Notes: generated by a model from the sequence alone, not told the origin. Shown: positions 1 through 8,605, counted from the stretch's first letter. The stretch: 13,576 bases of DNA from Euperipatoides rowelli (GCA_003024985.2 PXIH01S0028393.1), one strand, 5' to 3'. Translations and numbers: made by a program.

Positions 1-292
1 GACTGTAGATGGCGTTTTGAATTCTATATTTAAATATTTCTAAAAAATATTTAACATTAATTTTAAATGTTATTAATAGTTTATTTATTTTTTAAATAAT
101 TAATGATTACCTACAGTATTTTATAATGATTTTTTTAGACCCATTGTATGTAGCTGGGCCCACAGGATTAGCATTGAGTCTGAGTTTAGCGGCTTAGAAA
201 AATTATTTTAAACCATTTTAAAAATATAAAAACTTTCAACATGAAAAAATAATGATTAAATTTTTTTTTTTAAAAAAAATATATAAATATAT
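1..292. other. AT-rich non-coding stretch
   Basis: I see no gene here. The stretch is AT-rich, with one less biased patch at about 140-195. It ends in T- and A-tracts just before the hAT end at 293. Confidence 0.5.
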
Positions 293-350
293 CAAAGATG
301 TCAATAACGTCAATCGCGATCTACTAATCGATCGCCAGATGCTTTTTGGT
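293..350 (+). mobile_element. solitary left end of a hAT transposon
   Basis: The segment begins CAAAGATGTCAA and carries the motif ATCGCGATCTACT, followed by a CGCCAGA and GCTTTTTGG block. It matches the left end of the complete hAT element at 6428 at about 48 of 58 positions, counted by eye without gaps. Homology fades after 350 into T-tracts. I found no matching right end or 8-bp target duplication, so this is a truncated relic of the same family. The family assignment rests on comparison with the element at 6428-7759, which has proper termini. Confidence 0.7.
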
Positions 351-763
351 TTTTTTTTTAATTTTTTTTTTTCTTCTGGTGGAAATTTTTTTTTAGTTAA
401 AAGCTTTGAAAAATCAATAAAAAAAATTAAAAATCTGTTACATTTGACCTTTAACAAAAACTTACAAGTTCGTTCTCACTTGGTGGTTTAGTCAGATGCT
501 GGCTGATTGATGCTGCTATCAAGTCATGGTCATATCCTGGGAATACCACAGGTTCTTTTCCCAGCTGAGCCGGTTATAGAAGGGATTTTTTACCTGGCTT
601 GAATATCTTGCTAAGGATTTATTACTCAGTACATCGGCTCTTTAAGAGAATGTAGTAATCTAATTAGTAATTTAAATTATTGAATAATTAACGCATTAAT
701 ATCCCATAAAAAATAGGTTTCTCATTAATAATTGGGAATTTATTTTAAAAAAAAAACTTGCAG
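351..763. other. T-tracts and unassigned sequence
   Basis: Positions 351-465 are dominated by T- and A-tracts, and open frames across them on both strands look like low-complexity artefacts. About 466-655 is less biased and reads like old unique or transposon sequence. One + frame there stays open for about 30 codons, hits a stop, then opens again. I cannot name it. The part just before 764 could serve as a weak polypyrimidine/acceptor region. Confidence 0.4.
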
Positions 764-930
764 GTTATAGTGTGCCTGGCTTAATGCAAAAGGCTGTAAG
801 AATGCAAGATCTCGCAGTTTGTGCTGTAACCACCAAACTTAATATATATCCTAGCCAGGTAGCCATGAGGATGGCTCATGAACATCCTGTTGGGACTTTT
901 TCTAATTTTTTATTCAAGTCATTCTCATAA
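764..930 (+). CDS. exon-like open segment, unknown protein
   Basis: After the acceptor-like CTTGCAG at 757-763, one + frame stays open from codon TAT at 766 to a TAA stop at 928-930, about 54 codons. The inferred peptide includes VPGLMQKAVRMQDLAVCAV and later MRMAHEHPVGTFSNFLF. This has a protein-like residue mix and clearly higher G+C than its flanks, unlike the lysine/asparagine/phenylalanine strings of random frames in this window. The frame starts one base into a codon, so an upstream exon or an earlier start would be needed. No partner exon is visible upstream. It could be a terminal exon, a retained fragment of a dead gene, or part of a transposon ORF. I do not recognise the family. Confidence 0.4.
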
Positions 931-2095
931 CTATTTTAAGCATGACTGAAATGATCTCGGGAACCTATGAAGTTTTCAACATCCCGGATAATTATGTGCT
1001 AATTGAGGTTGCGTCATGTGATCTGCCAGTACAATTTTGAATAAATAAAATCATAATTAACTAGACTAAAACAAAATTGTAAATACAAGAATCTATATAA
1101 TAACGAGTAGAAATGTCTGTATATTGGTAAGGTTTTGATACTCTTCCTTAACCACTCATCCTAGGGCAATAATATTTGATTTACTTGAAAGTCTGATGAA
1201 GCATATCTGACTCATGCTATTTTGATCTCCCTATGACCACCCTGCCTTTTGGATGAATTTTTGAAAATTTAGGGTCAAGAAACTTTGACTTCCACTACCC
1301 AACTGCAGTGCAAACTTTGCACTTCCAATTACTTCATAAACTGACAAATACAATTGTAAAACTTATTTGTAACCTTAAGATAGATTTTGTTTTTGTTATA
1401 TAGTTCCTTTATAATCCAAGTAGATACATATACTAATAGACTTATTGTACATGAAAATTTATGACCTTCAAGTAATTTTTCATAACCCAAAATGAATTCG
1501 TTAAAATGAAATATAAAACCTTTTAAAATATCCAACATTTTTTTTTTTTTTTTAAGCAAGCAAAAACAAAGACTTAATTTAATATCATGGGAATTTTATA
1601 TTCCCCAATTGTACGAGATCTAATGCTGTTTTCTTCTAAATTGATCATTTCTATTGAATTTATAAATTAAATAAAAAAATGTTTTATAAGTTATTAAATT
1701 TGAGGTTTGGGAACAAGAAAAAAAATGAAAAATAAAAATATTACAGCATTTCAAAAAAAAAAAAATCTCAATCAAAATTAAATGTCAAGATAATTTTAAA
1801 AGTTTAAAATACATGTCCTCTTTCCATTCAAAAAGATAAAAATTTGTTTAAATAATCAATAATTAATAGGATTCAGTGATTAATTATTAATAAAATCAAA
1901 ATAAAAACAAAAATGACATTTCTTCAGACATTAATAATTTTAAAATTAAAATTGTCATATAATTAAAATTTATAGATCAACTTTAATCGTATATTCAAAA
2001 CTATTTAAATAAAATAATTAGTTTTGAATTAATATTTAGGGCTCACTGCTAAAATATGAAAAAATTACATTATATCATAATGTTAAACATTGGTG
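931..2095. other. long AT-rich intergenic stretch
   Basis: No gene is supported. About 1130-1330 is less AT-biased and has a short perfect palindrome, GTGCAAACTTTGCAC, at 1308-1322. A near direct repeat of AACTTTG-ACTTCC lies at 1281-1293 and 1313-1326. From 1540 to 2040 the sequence is A/T homopolymer-rich. The open frame on the - strand around 1329-1559 is a low-complexity artefact. Confidence 0.5.
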
Positions 2096-2142
2096 CATTC
2101 AGTTTGAATAAGTTTAAATTTTAAACTTATTTGATTTGAATG
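2096..2142. repeat. long imperfect palindrome
   Basis: The core 2107-2131 is a perfect inverted repeat of two 12-base arms (AATAAGTTTAAA and its complement) around a single T. Outer arms 2096-2106 and 2132-2142 pair at 7 of 11 positions, including a terminal CATTCA/TGAATG match. It could extrude a cruciform or be the remains of a small inverted-repeat transposon. No target duplication was found, and AT-rich DNA favours chance palindromes, although a 12-base arm is long. Confidence 0.65.
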
Positions 2143-2310
2143 GTGAATAATTGATACATAGAATTTAAAATTGTGATGCCCTGCTCATTGTTCAATGTGA
2201 CCCAATAATGCAATTGATATAACTTTTCATATTTACCCCTCAGAAATCCTCCATTAATCCACTTACATGAGCACTCTGTGTGCTGTGTAACAGTCAATTT
2301 TAGGTCTTTT

Positions 2311-2600
2311 GGAACAATATAGAACTATCCAGAACATTATAGAACATTCTTACACATTCTGAAACATTCTAGAACCTTCCGGAACAATTAGAAACTTTCC
2401 AGAATATTCTATAGCTTTCCTAAACAATATTGAACTTTACAGAATATTAAATAACCTTTCTAAACAATATTGAACTTTCCAGAATATTCTATAACCTTCC
2501 TAAACAATATTGAAATTTCCATAATAAACAAGAACCTTTTGTAATGATATAGAACCTTTCAAAACAATTTACAACCTTCTGGAGCAATATATGGCCTAAA
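2311..2600. repeat. 10/20-bp tandem repeat with HSE-like units
   Basis: About 29 successive decamers are visible in register, most of the form nGAAnnTTCn or a one- to two-base variant (AGAACATTCT, AGAACCTTCC, GGAACAATAT). From 2401 to 2520 they form alternating 20-mers, AGAATATTCT-ATAACCTTCC and TAAACAATAT-TGAACTTTCC, giving a 40-bp higher-order period. The first part (2331-2400) keeps the best GAA..TTC..GAA alternation, and copies decay toward 2600. Alternating nGAAn blocks are the established binding pattern of heat-shock factor trimers. Whether this array binds anything is inference. There is no obvious transcription unit directly beside it. Confidence 0.85.
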
Positions 2601-3062
2601 CCATATGCTTCTTACCTATTGCAGTGATTTCAATTGTTATCATGCAGCTAAAGAGATCAGTTCAGTCAAAGGTTTTCTTCCAGAATGTTGTTGCATAGGG
2701 AATCAAGTAAACCTGAATCATAGTTAATTACAATACGGTGTACTCCCTCTCTTTAAGTTATGTAACATGTTCTTCTGAACATCAAAGAATAAATTAAGGT
2801 GAACAGAAGTATGTTAGCTAATTTTTTTCACTTTGCTTTTTTGGTTTACTTTTATAAAGAAATGAATACTGTTATGCCTACTACCCATAACATGACAAGT
2901 GTTTGGCTAATTGGACTTCAATCACTTGAAATACATGGAAATTAGCTATCTTTGAAGTGAGAAGTAGTGGATTATTTTTTATTTATTTTTTGTCATTTAC
3001 ATATGCGTAGAAAGAAAACTTTTAAAGTAAGTGTGGCTGTAGTTGCCATAGCTGTGATTGGA
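2601..3062. other. AT-rich spacer, no gene
   Basis: I see no supported gene between the tandem array and the recognisable part of the transposase relic. A + frame is open from 2967 and becomes lysine-rich and transposase-like only after about 3060. The earlier residues may be a decayed N-terminus of the same relic, but I cannot show it. Confidence 0.4.
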
Positions 3063-4794
3063 ATTTTGGATAAAGGTGTTCAAAAAATATTCCATGATTG
3101 TCAGAAGCTGAAGAAAAATGAAAAAGAAAATAAAACTTGCTGTGACACTAGTTGAGTCCTGAGAGTATCCTGAATTGGCACTCCGACAGCCAAGCTGGTC
3201 ACTGGTTTAAACCGGGGAAACCTTTATTCTATGGATTAAATTAATTCATCAGAAATGCTTTTTTCACCGAATTATGTATACAAAAATGATATGCTTCAAA
3301 TGTTTTTATACTGCTGTCAGTATCATACTTTATATTTTGAAATAAAATGTAATCATTTCCTCTCCCTGAGAGTAAATTTTATTTAAAAAAAAAAATTACC
3401 AGAAACACTGTTTGAAACAGAAACTATTTTCAGTAACAGCCTTGAAGAGCATTTTGATTTTACACATGCAGAGACACTATCAATGATCAAAATAGATGAG
3501 CGAGAGTTTCTTATGTCCCAGAAAGAAAAAGGATATGAGGCAATATGGTTATAGTTAATAAGGCTCTAGAACAGCAAGGAGCTAGAATAAATGAGTGAGC
3601 CGAGAAATTATCAAGATTGCCTTGAAAAGAGTCAGAAGAATCAGAAACAAAACATGTAAACTTGTGCTCCTTGTCTTCCAGCAGTGATTCTTATGAGGTG
3701 AAGCAGGATAGTCATCAGTGTTGTAGTGACCTTGTGAACTGGAAAATGCATCTCTTAAATAGACTGCTTGAAAAAGATGAAGGAAGTAATGTGTTTCTTT
3801 ATGCTGTTAGGAAAAATCTTGTCCAATTTCACACTAAATCATTCCATATATCAGCAATGTGAAACCGCATTTAAACAAATAATCTCTCAATATAATCCAA
3901 CAGTTCTGCTAATTGCACATTGGGATGGAAAGCTGCAGCTAGATCTTACTAGAAATGATGTAGTTGACTCTTCCTATTTTAGTTACAGGTGATGGAGTAG
4001 AACATTTGCTTGGTGTTCCAGAATTAATGGTTAGAACTGGAATGGAAATGAGGGAGCTTTTGTAGGTACTTTGGAGCTGTGAAATCTAGCAGAGAAAGGG
4101 AAAGTAATGTGTTTTAACACTACTGCTTGAAATATTGGATGAAAAAAATGGAACAGGGGTTTGGATTGAGTAGCAATTAAACAAGAACCTTCTCTACATT
4201 ACCTGCAGGAACCATATACTTGAGCTGGTAATGGAAGCTGTCTTCACTGTCACCATAAGTCCATCATTGAGTCCAGAAATATTAATCTTCAAGTGATTTC
4301 AAGCTAATTGGGTGCAACAGGATAAGTCCAAATAAATAACTGCACTTGATGATGAGTTCACTGCCAGTGCTTTTGCCAAAATTAAAGATGAAATAATCAT
4401 TTTGGCTACTGACCAACAGAACGAGAATCCACCTTACATCATCACAGAGAATGCCTTGAAATCTCCACTATCTTTCTTGGAGAAAACCTCATGTGGAATT
4501 AGATTTCTTGTCCAAGGTGAAATGCCTAAAGATGTTGGATGGCCAAATGCAATTATGCTATCAAACTGTGGATGTTCAAATGAAAATTTCCAATGAAGAC
4601 AAAAGGGGCACCTGGGACAAGGGACATAACAGTTTCTTTTTGGGATTTTATTCAAAGTTGTGGTTTTAAGCTTCACTTTCAACTGCAGTGCTTTTAAATG
4701 ACCAGATGCTGTTGAAGAACCTCCAACAGTACATAATTGAAAACCCAATAATTGTGAATTATGCTCTGAAGAAGCTTGCTCAACTTCTGCAGTA
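3063..4794 (+). pseudogene. degraded transposase-like ORF (arthropod-type multicopy element)
   Basis: Pieces of one protein lie in order on the + strand but in all three frames. Piece one is lysine-rich and ends near 3155. Piece two, 3399-3554, contains SLEEHFDF and IDEREFL. A serine run (SLSSSSDS) starts at 3665. A piece ending at 3992 contains the peptide AHWDGKLQLDLT. The next, 3970-4072, contains VTGDGVEHLLGVPEL, followed by CFNTTA at 4110. The longest, 4222-4599, contains VMEAVFTVT, FQANW and LDDEFTA and has in-frame stops at 4294 and 4333. The last, 4691-4793, contains IIENPIIVNYALKKL. From memory this order (HWDGK, then GVEHLLGVP, CF-TTA, an EAVFT block, FQANW, and G-RF..G.M) matches a transposon-like protein repeated in arthropod genomes and usually left unclassified. 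At least four frame changes, many stops and a missing C-terminus make it dead. A candidate SINE (3146-3396) splits the N-terminal part. No terminal repeats were found. Confidence 0.75.
3146..3396 (+). mobile_element. candidate tRNA-type SINE interrupting the transposase relic
   Basis: The two transposase pieces on either side are in the same reading frame, so this segment looks like an insertion. It has a box-A-like TAGTTGAGTCC near 3150 and a box-B-like GGTTTAAACCG at 3204-3214. These are about 53 bases apart, which is acceptable for an internal RNA polymerase III promoter. It ends in an A-tract at about 3385-3395. I could not define clear target duplications (only GACAC versus AAACAC), and box B matches the consensus at about 8 of 11 positions. 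An unrelated insertion or an intron remnant (TACCAG lies at 3397-3402) is possible. Confidence 0.35.
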
Positions 4795-5043
4795 NAGGGA
4801 TAGCTCTAGGAATGTTTTATTATTTTTATGTGCTTCGCCGTGATAAATAGTCATGAGTGATAAGTGATAGAGGTCATTATAAACATTATTATAATAACTA
4901 TCTATAAATCTGTTGTGAAATTTGGTTGTCGTTTTACTTACTGTATTTCTACTTTATAATTTTAATAGATAAATAAACAGATACATTAGGTACAGATATT
5001 ATGCAACAATATTATAATATTTCATATAAAATCAACTATTATG
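4795..5043. other. AT-rich spacer
   Basis: No gene. An N is present at 4795. On the - strand, AATAAA occurs around 4816-4821, downstream of the candidate terminal exon at 5223-5599. It could be a polyadenylation signal, but that hexamer is expected by chance in this composition. Confidence 0.35.
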
Positions 5044-5112
5044 GACTAGGGGGCGTTGGAAATTTTTTTTCTTCTAAAGGGGCGTTAGTCCAGAAAAGGT
5101 TGGGAACCTATG
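5044..5112 (+). mobile_element. right terminus of a second hAT-type element
   Basis: The segment has two GGGGCGTT blocks (5050 and 5079) separated by a T-tract and ends AAAAGGTTGGGAACCTATG. In outline this matches the right end of common hAT elements, which finish GGTTGGGAACC-(ACTG). The matching left end, expected to begin CA-GGTTCCCAACC, is not in the window, so this is a solo or truncated terminus. It is about 250 bp downstream of the transposase relic. I cannot tell whether the two ever belonged to one element. Confidence 0.6.
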
Positions 5113-5222
5113 ATCTACATGGATAAGACTCAAGTTTTCATTTGTACTAGATGGACAAATACTAATTTTTCCAATTATTTGTGCAGTGGACCAAAACTAA
5201 ACCTCACAATATTTGAAAACAT

Positions 5223-5599
5223 TTACAATAGACAATGTTTCCTTGAAACCTGTTTGATTAATGATAAAAGCAGTTTTCGTTCAGCCAAAACTGTACTGTT
5301 TACCTTCTCCTCTTGTCTAATCATTTTTAGGGAATATTCATGAAAAAAAGGATATACCAGTCTGGTGAGCCTTGGGCTAGTGGAATGTGAAGAAAAAAAA
5401 ACTAAAACAGAAAGCACAAATGACTGATTGATCATTAATGTTTCATAAGAGCTAATTTTATTATAATAATCTGCACAATAATAGTAATTCCATTTTTTTA
5501 TAAAGTTTCTTTCCAATTTTATATTAGCTTTGCAACCATGAGATGTTTGTATAGCAGCAGCATTATGTACAATTGTAAACTTTCCACCATTTTCAGATT
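5223..5599 (-). CDS. candidate terminal coding exon of unnamed gene
   Basis: On the - strand a good acceptor (TATCTTTCAG) precedes position 5599. From there one frame is open for 124 codons to a stop at 5225-5223, long for such AT-rich DNA. The frame begins two bases into a codon, which fits the phase left by the 22-nt exon at 6230-6251. The first ~35 residues look most protein-like (GGKFTIVHNAAAIQTSHGCK). The middle is rich in tyrosine, asparagine and phenylalanine and may be read-through rather than coding. Near the end are RLVYPFFHEYS and RKLLLSLIKQVSRKHCLL. A second acceptor (CATTCCACTAG) and a donor (GAGAAG then GTAAAC) bracket 5304-5376 and could split it further. Family not recognised. 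Confidence 0.4.
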
Positions 5600-5683
5600 C
5601 TGAAAGATAGGAAATTCTATTTTATTTAAAGAAACTCCAGGCTCTTTACAGCGTGACCTGTTAACTAATTAAAACTTAGTGAG

Positions 5684-5705
5684 TAATAATAATAATAATA
5701 ATAAT
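5684..5705. repeat. TAA trinucleotide microsatellite
   Basis: About 7.3 uninterrupted copies of TAA. It lies in the intron just upstream (in - strand terms) of the candidate terminal exon. Confidence 0.9.
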
Positions 5706-6229
5706 CAGAATGGTGCTATGGTTATGTAGTTAATAATATTTAATTTACAGCTAAAAGAGTAATAAGCCAAACTATATTTAAATATTATTATTCATAGACA
5801 CCATTAACTAAATAGCATTACAATTAAGATTAATCCACCACCTCCTAGTGCCATATTCCATTCATGTAAATCATTTAGATTACTCAAGCAAAAGGTATTT
5901 TATTAAATTATGTTTAGGGATAATAAATTATATTTTACAGATATGTATGCGCCTTAAAATTTCTTATATCACTTAAATATGTTAACCAAATAATTTATAA
6001 ACAAGAAGTGGCTAACCCTTCCGATAACTAAATTAACTTAATGAAATAATAAAAACCAGGGATCACTTGAAGGGTAAGCATTGATTTCTAAATGTAATGG
6101 AAAATGTTTATTTCAGTTGATACTTTTACTTCAGTATAATCCTCCATTATGAATTGAAGACCAAACCAAGCTTCATCTAACCTTTAGGCTCATCTACAGT
6201 ATATGATAAGCCTTACAATATTAGTTTAC
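5706..6229. other. intron of the minus-strand gene model
   Basis: AT-rich, with no further exon recognised. It separates the candidate 22-nt exon from the candidate terminal exon. Confidence 0.35.
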
Positions 6230-6251
6230 CTCTTAGACTTTGATGTACATA
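6230..6251 (-). CDS. candidate 22-nt micro-exon
   Basis: On the - strand the acceptor TTTTAACATACAG is followed by 22 bases and then the donor GTAAAC. Read in phase 0, as left by the exon at 7795-7897, it gives YVHQSLR plus one base. That base completes GAA with the first two bases of the exon at 5599. The phase agreement on both sides is the main support. A 22-base block with AG and GT can arise by chance, and the acceptor lies within a near-palindromic ACATACAGTATGTACAT. Confidence 0.35.
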
Positions 6252-6419
6252 CTGTATGTTAAAATGATTAATATGAAAAAACAAATATGTGCCCATCAAT
6301 GTGATGGAATTAAATAAAAATCAATGGAAAATCATTCTTAAAACAAGGGCTACTAAAAAATGTGTACAAAAACACCTTTCCATTAATGAGATGTTAATGT
6401 AAAAAAAATTACAACTATA

Positions 6420-6427
6420 ATATACAG
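6420..6427. repeat. 8-bp target-site duplication, left copy
   Basis: ATATACAG directly flanks the left terminus of the hAT element at 6428. The identical octamer is at 7760-7767. Eight base pairs is the diagnostic duplication length for hAT transposases. Confidence 0.9.
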
Positions 6428-7759
6428 CAGAGGTGTCAATAATGTTTATCGCGATCTACTGGTCAATTGCCAGAAGCTTTTTGGTAGACTGCCAATAATT
6501 TAAAAAAATCATTGTTGGAATGATTTTTAAAAGACTCAGACATGGATTATTGTAAGTAAAATTCAATTTAATTGACTTTTAATATTATTCTAGTTTAAAA
6601 TATAATTTACAGCCGTAAAATACTTATTTATGAATTTCAACTTTAATTCAGAAGGTACAACCAACATGAATTAACAACTAAAATTGAATAGATATTGTTA
6701 CAATCTCCTGTGAATATAAACGGCACATTTTAATTAAGAATAGGCCAGTATAAGCAATATAAAATTGAATTACTGGAATTGAATATAATAATTATTGTAT
6801 AAAACTCTAGTGTATAAAACTCTGAGCTTTAATTGAGATAATTATGATCATAGTAAATGAAATGAAAAGTACTAGATTGTCTCTATAATGTATTTTATAT
6901 ATTACCGAATGTACCTCCCTCTAGTGGATAAATTTGTAAACTATAAATGTGATTAATAAGTAAAATTAAATAAAAGTGATAACTTCTCAGACCATTATTA
7001 CAATGGGAATTAATAAAATAAAACTGAGAATTTGATCAGATAAATTATAATGCTAAAGACAATGTGTTTTGGTAACATAGAAAAAATTTAAAAGTGATAC
7101 AGTACAGTGTACCTGTTATTTTTAATTATTATATATTATAAGGCACTTATTTAAAATAGGCATTAATTTTTATTTTATCATAATATAGAGCAGAGATCCC
7201 AAACATTTTATTTGATTAGCTTTTTTATTTATTTATTTTAATATCTAGCCCTAATCACCCAATCATATAATTTGGTATTGATTAATACCAATAAATCTAA
7301 ATAAAGATAATCATTTCATTTCAAATTCCATCTGTTTCGTATTCAGAGTACTAGAGTAGTAGTATTTGTCAGTTAGATTTTGGATATTTAAACTAAAAAA
7401 AATTATATATTTTATGAGTAGGGTAATGCTGTGGAATGAGGGCATGTTAAGTTGCAATATTTGTTATTTGACAATGCTAATAATAATAAAAAAGTGTAGT
7501 CTATTCTAGAATAATAAAATAAATAACATGCAGTTTATGAAAACAAATTGTATTTATAAAATAACAAACAGGCTAGTATAATTTTTATGTTAAAATTTAT
7601 TTGTGCATTCTTAAATGGTCACAGACCAGTACTTTCTTTCCATGGGTCGGTGCACGGACCATACTTTGGTAAACGCTAATANTGGAATTTTTGAAAGAGT
7701 AGATCGTGGATGGATTTTCACTGGCAAAGATCTTATGTAAAAATTAGCTGACACCCCTG
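6428..7759 (+). mobile_element. complete non-autonomous hAT element
   Basis: The left end is CAGAGGTGTCAA and the right end is TGACACCCCTG. These are imperfect terminal inverted repeats matching at 10 of 11 positions, bounded by the identical 8-bp duplication ATATACAG. Just inside the left end is the ATCGCGATCTACTGG block with CCAGAAGCTTTTTGG. Near the right end are GTAGATCGTGG and TTTTCACTGGC. These subterminal motifs are typical of a widespread hAT group. There is no transposase frame, so it depended on another element for movement. It is itself interrupted by a second hAT element at 7191-7678; without that insertion it would be about 0.84 kb. It lies in an intron of the minus-strand gene model, ending 35 bp from the exon at 7795. 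Confidence 0.88.
7191..7678 (+). mobile_element. second hAT element nested in the first
   Basis: The left end is CAGAGATCCCAAAC. The right end is CATACTTTGGTAAACGCTA, preceded by GTCACAGACCAGTACT and a GGTCGGTGCACGGACC block. The right end is close to the common hAT ending ACTTTGGGAAACGCTG. The flanking octamers ATATAGAG (7183-7190) and ATANTGGA (7679-7686) agree at about five of eight positions, so the duplication is decayed or my boundary is off by a base or two. No transposase frame is present. Since it lies within the outer element, it inserted later. Confidence 0.72.
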
Positions 7760-7767
7760 ATATACAG
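7760..7767. repeat. 8-bp target-site duplication, right copy
   Basis: ATATACAG immediately follows the right terminus of the hAT element and is identical to 6420-6427. Confidence 0.9.
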
Positions 7768-7794
7768 TAATTTTTAAAATAAAATATAAATTAC

Positions 7795-7897
7795 CTTCTT
7801 TAATATAGTTTGGCTACGAGTATTAGAGGTACTACGGCTTCTGAGTTGCATATATTTATTCATCTTATTTAATGTTTGGCGGTCAAAATTTATTGGC
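7795..7897 (-). CDS. internal coding exon of unnamed gene
   Basis: On the - strand this block begins after CTTTTAAAAG (acceptor) and ends at GAAG followed by GTAATTT (donor). Its first base completes an arginine codon left by the exon at 11218-11294. The next 34 codons are open and end in phase 0. The peptide begins PINFDRQTLNKMNKYMQL and continues with an Arg/Ser/Thr-rich stretch (RSRSTSNTRSQ), looking like a helical segment followed by a flexible basic linker. Its donor is 35 bp from the right end of the hAT element at 6428-7759. Family not recognised. Confidence 0.62.
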
Positions 7898-8549
7898 CTT
7901 TTAAAAGAAAAAGAAAGTATTTATATTTAAACAATTTGCATAAAAATTAGCAACAAAGCAATATTAAAACTAATAATATATACAGTAGTTTAATAATAAG
8001 TTCATTCAATACAAACTTTGTAAAACTTATTTAAAAAGCACATTTTTAAAAGTAGCAAAATGTTATAAAGCAGCAACTACGGAAAACATTTCATGAAATT
8101 TAAATAATTTCCTTTAAACCATTACCCAAAGAAATATATTTAGAAAAATGCTAAGCAATGCCACATTCTTTAAAACTGATCAATGAAATACTCTGTAAGT
8201 TACTTCCAAATCTTATAGAAAAAAAAGGGGGAGGGGAAGATTTGGGATTATGAGTTTGATCATTAATAGTGTAAATCTTAGAGTCAAGTCTATGATTATT
8301 TATTGTATGTGTTTGGATTATGGGCACCTAAGAGTGGTTTAAAGAGACAATTTACGGTAACTTGTTTCATATTTTAAATTGGAGAGATTACAGTGCAGCG
8401 AGAAATTTTAGCTACCGATTTAATTTAGCGTGTTTAGCATCCAGCTTAGATTCATTAAATTAAAATTTAGCTAAAATTTATTTTTGAAAATATTTCTTAA
8501 CACTTAATTACACTCTCTCAATATTTATTAATTTCTTTTGATGTCTTTC
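7898..8549. other. AT-rich intron sequence
   Basis: No exon is recognised. A short G/A-rich run lies at 8221-8243. In the gene model this is part of the 3.3-kb intron between the exons at 11218 and 7897. Confidence 0.4.
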
Positions 8550-8605
8550 TAATGTTCTTTTTCTCTTATAAACTATTAACGGTTTTAATAATAATAATTA
8601 AATAT
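8550..8605. repeat. direct duplication, first copy, segment X
   Basis: TTCTTTTTCTCTTATAAAC followed by an AAT-rich run resembles 9098-9150, with a few substitutions and small indels. It pairs with segment Y (8939-9042) to form the first copy of a larger duplicated block. Confidence 0.5.

Noticed and set aside
236-491. Opposed open frames on both strands at 236-457 and 252-491
   Set aside because: Both are dominated by Lys/Phe/Ile from A- and T-tracts and overlap the hAT end; no protein-like segment.
480-600. tRNA-like or SINE-like head
   Set aside because: GGTTCTTTTCCC resembles box B only weakly, and no box A is correctly spaced.
1329-1559. 76-codon frame on the - strand
   Set aside because: Low-complexity AT-rich translation with no splice context and no recognisable motif.
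4434-4748. 104-codon frame on the - strand
   Set aside because: It is the antisense of the transposase relic, whose + strand frames carry the recognisable motifs.
5110-5343. 77-codon frame on the + strand
   Set aside because: It overlaps the - strand candidate exon and looks like its shadow; residues are not family-like.
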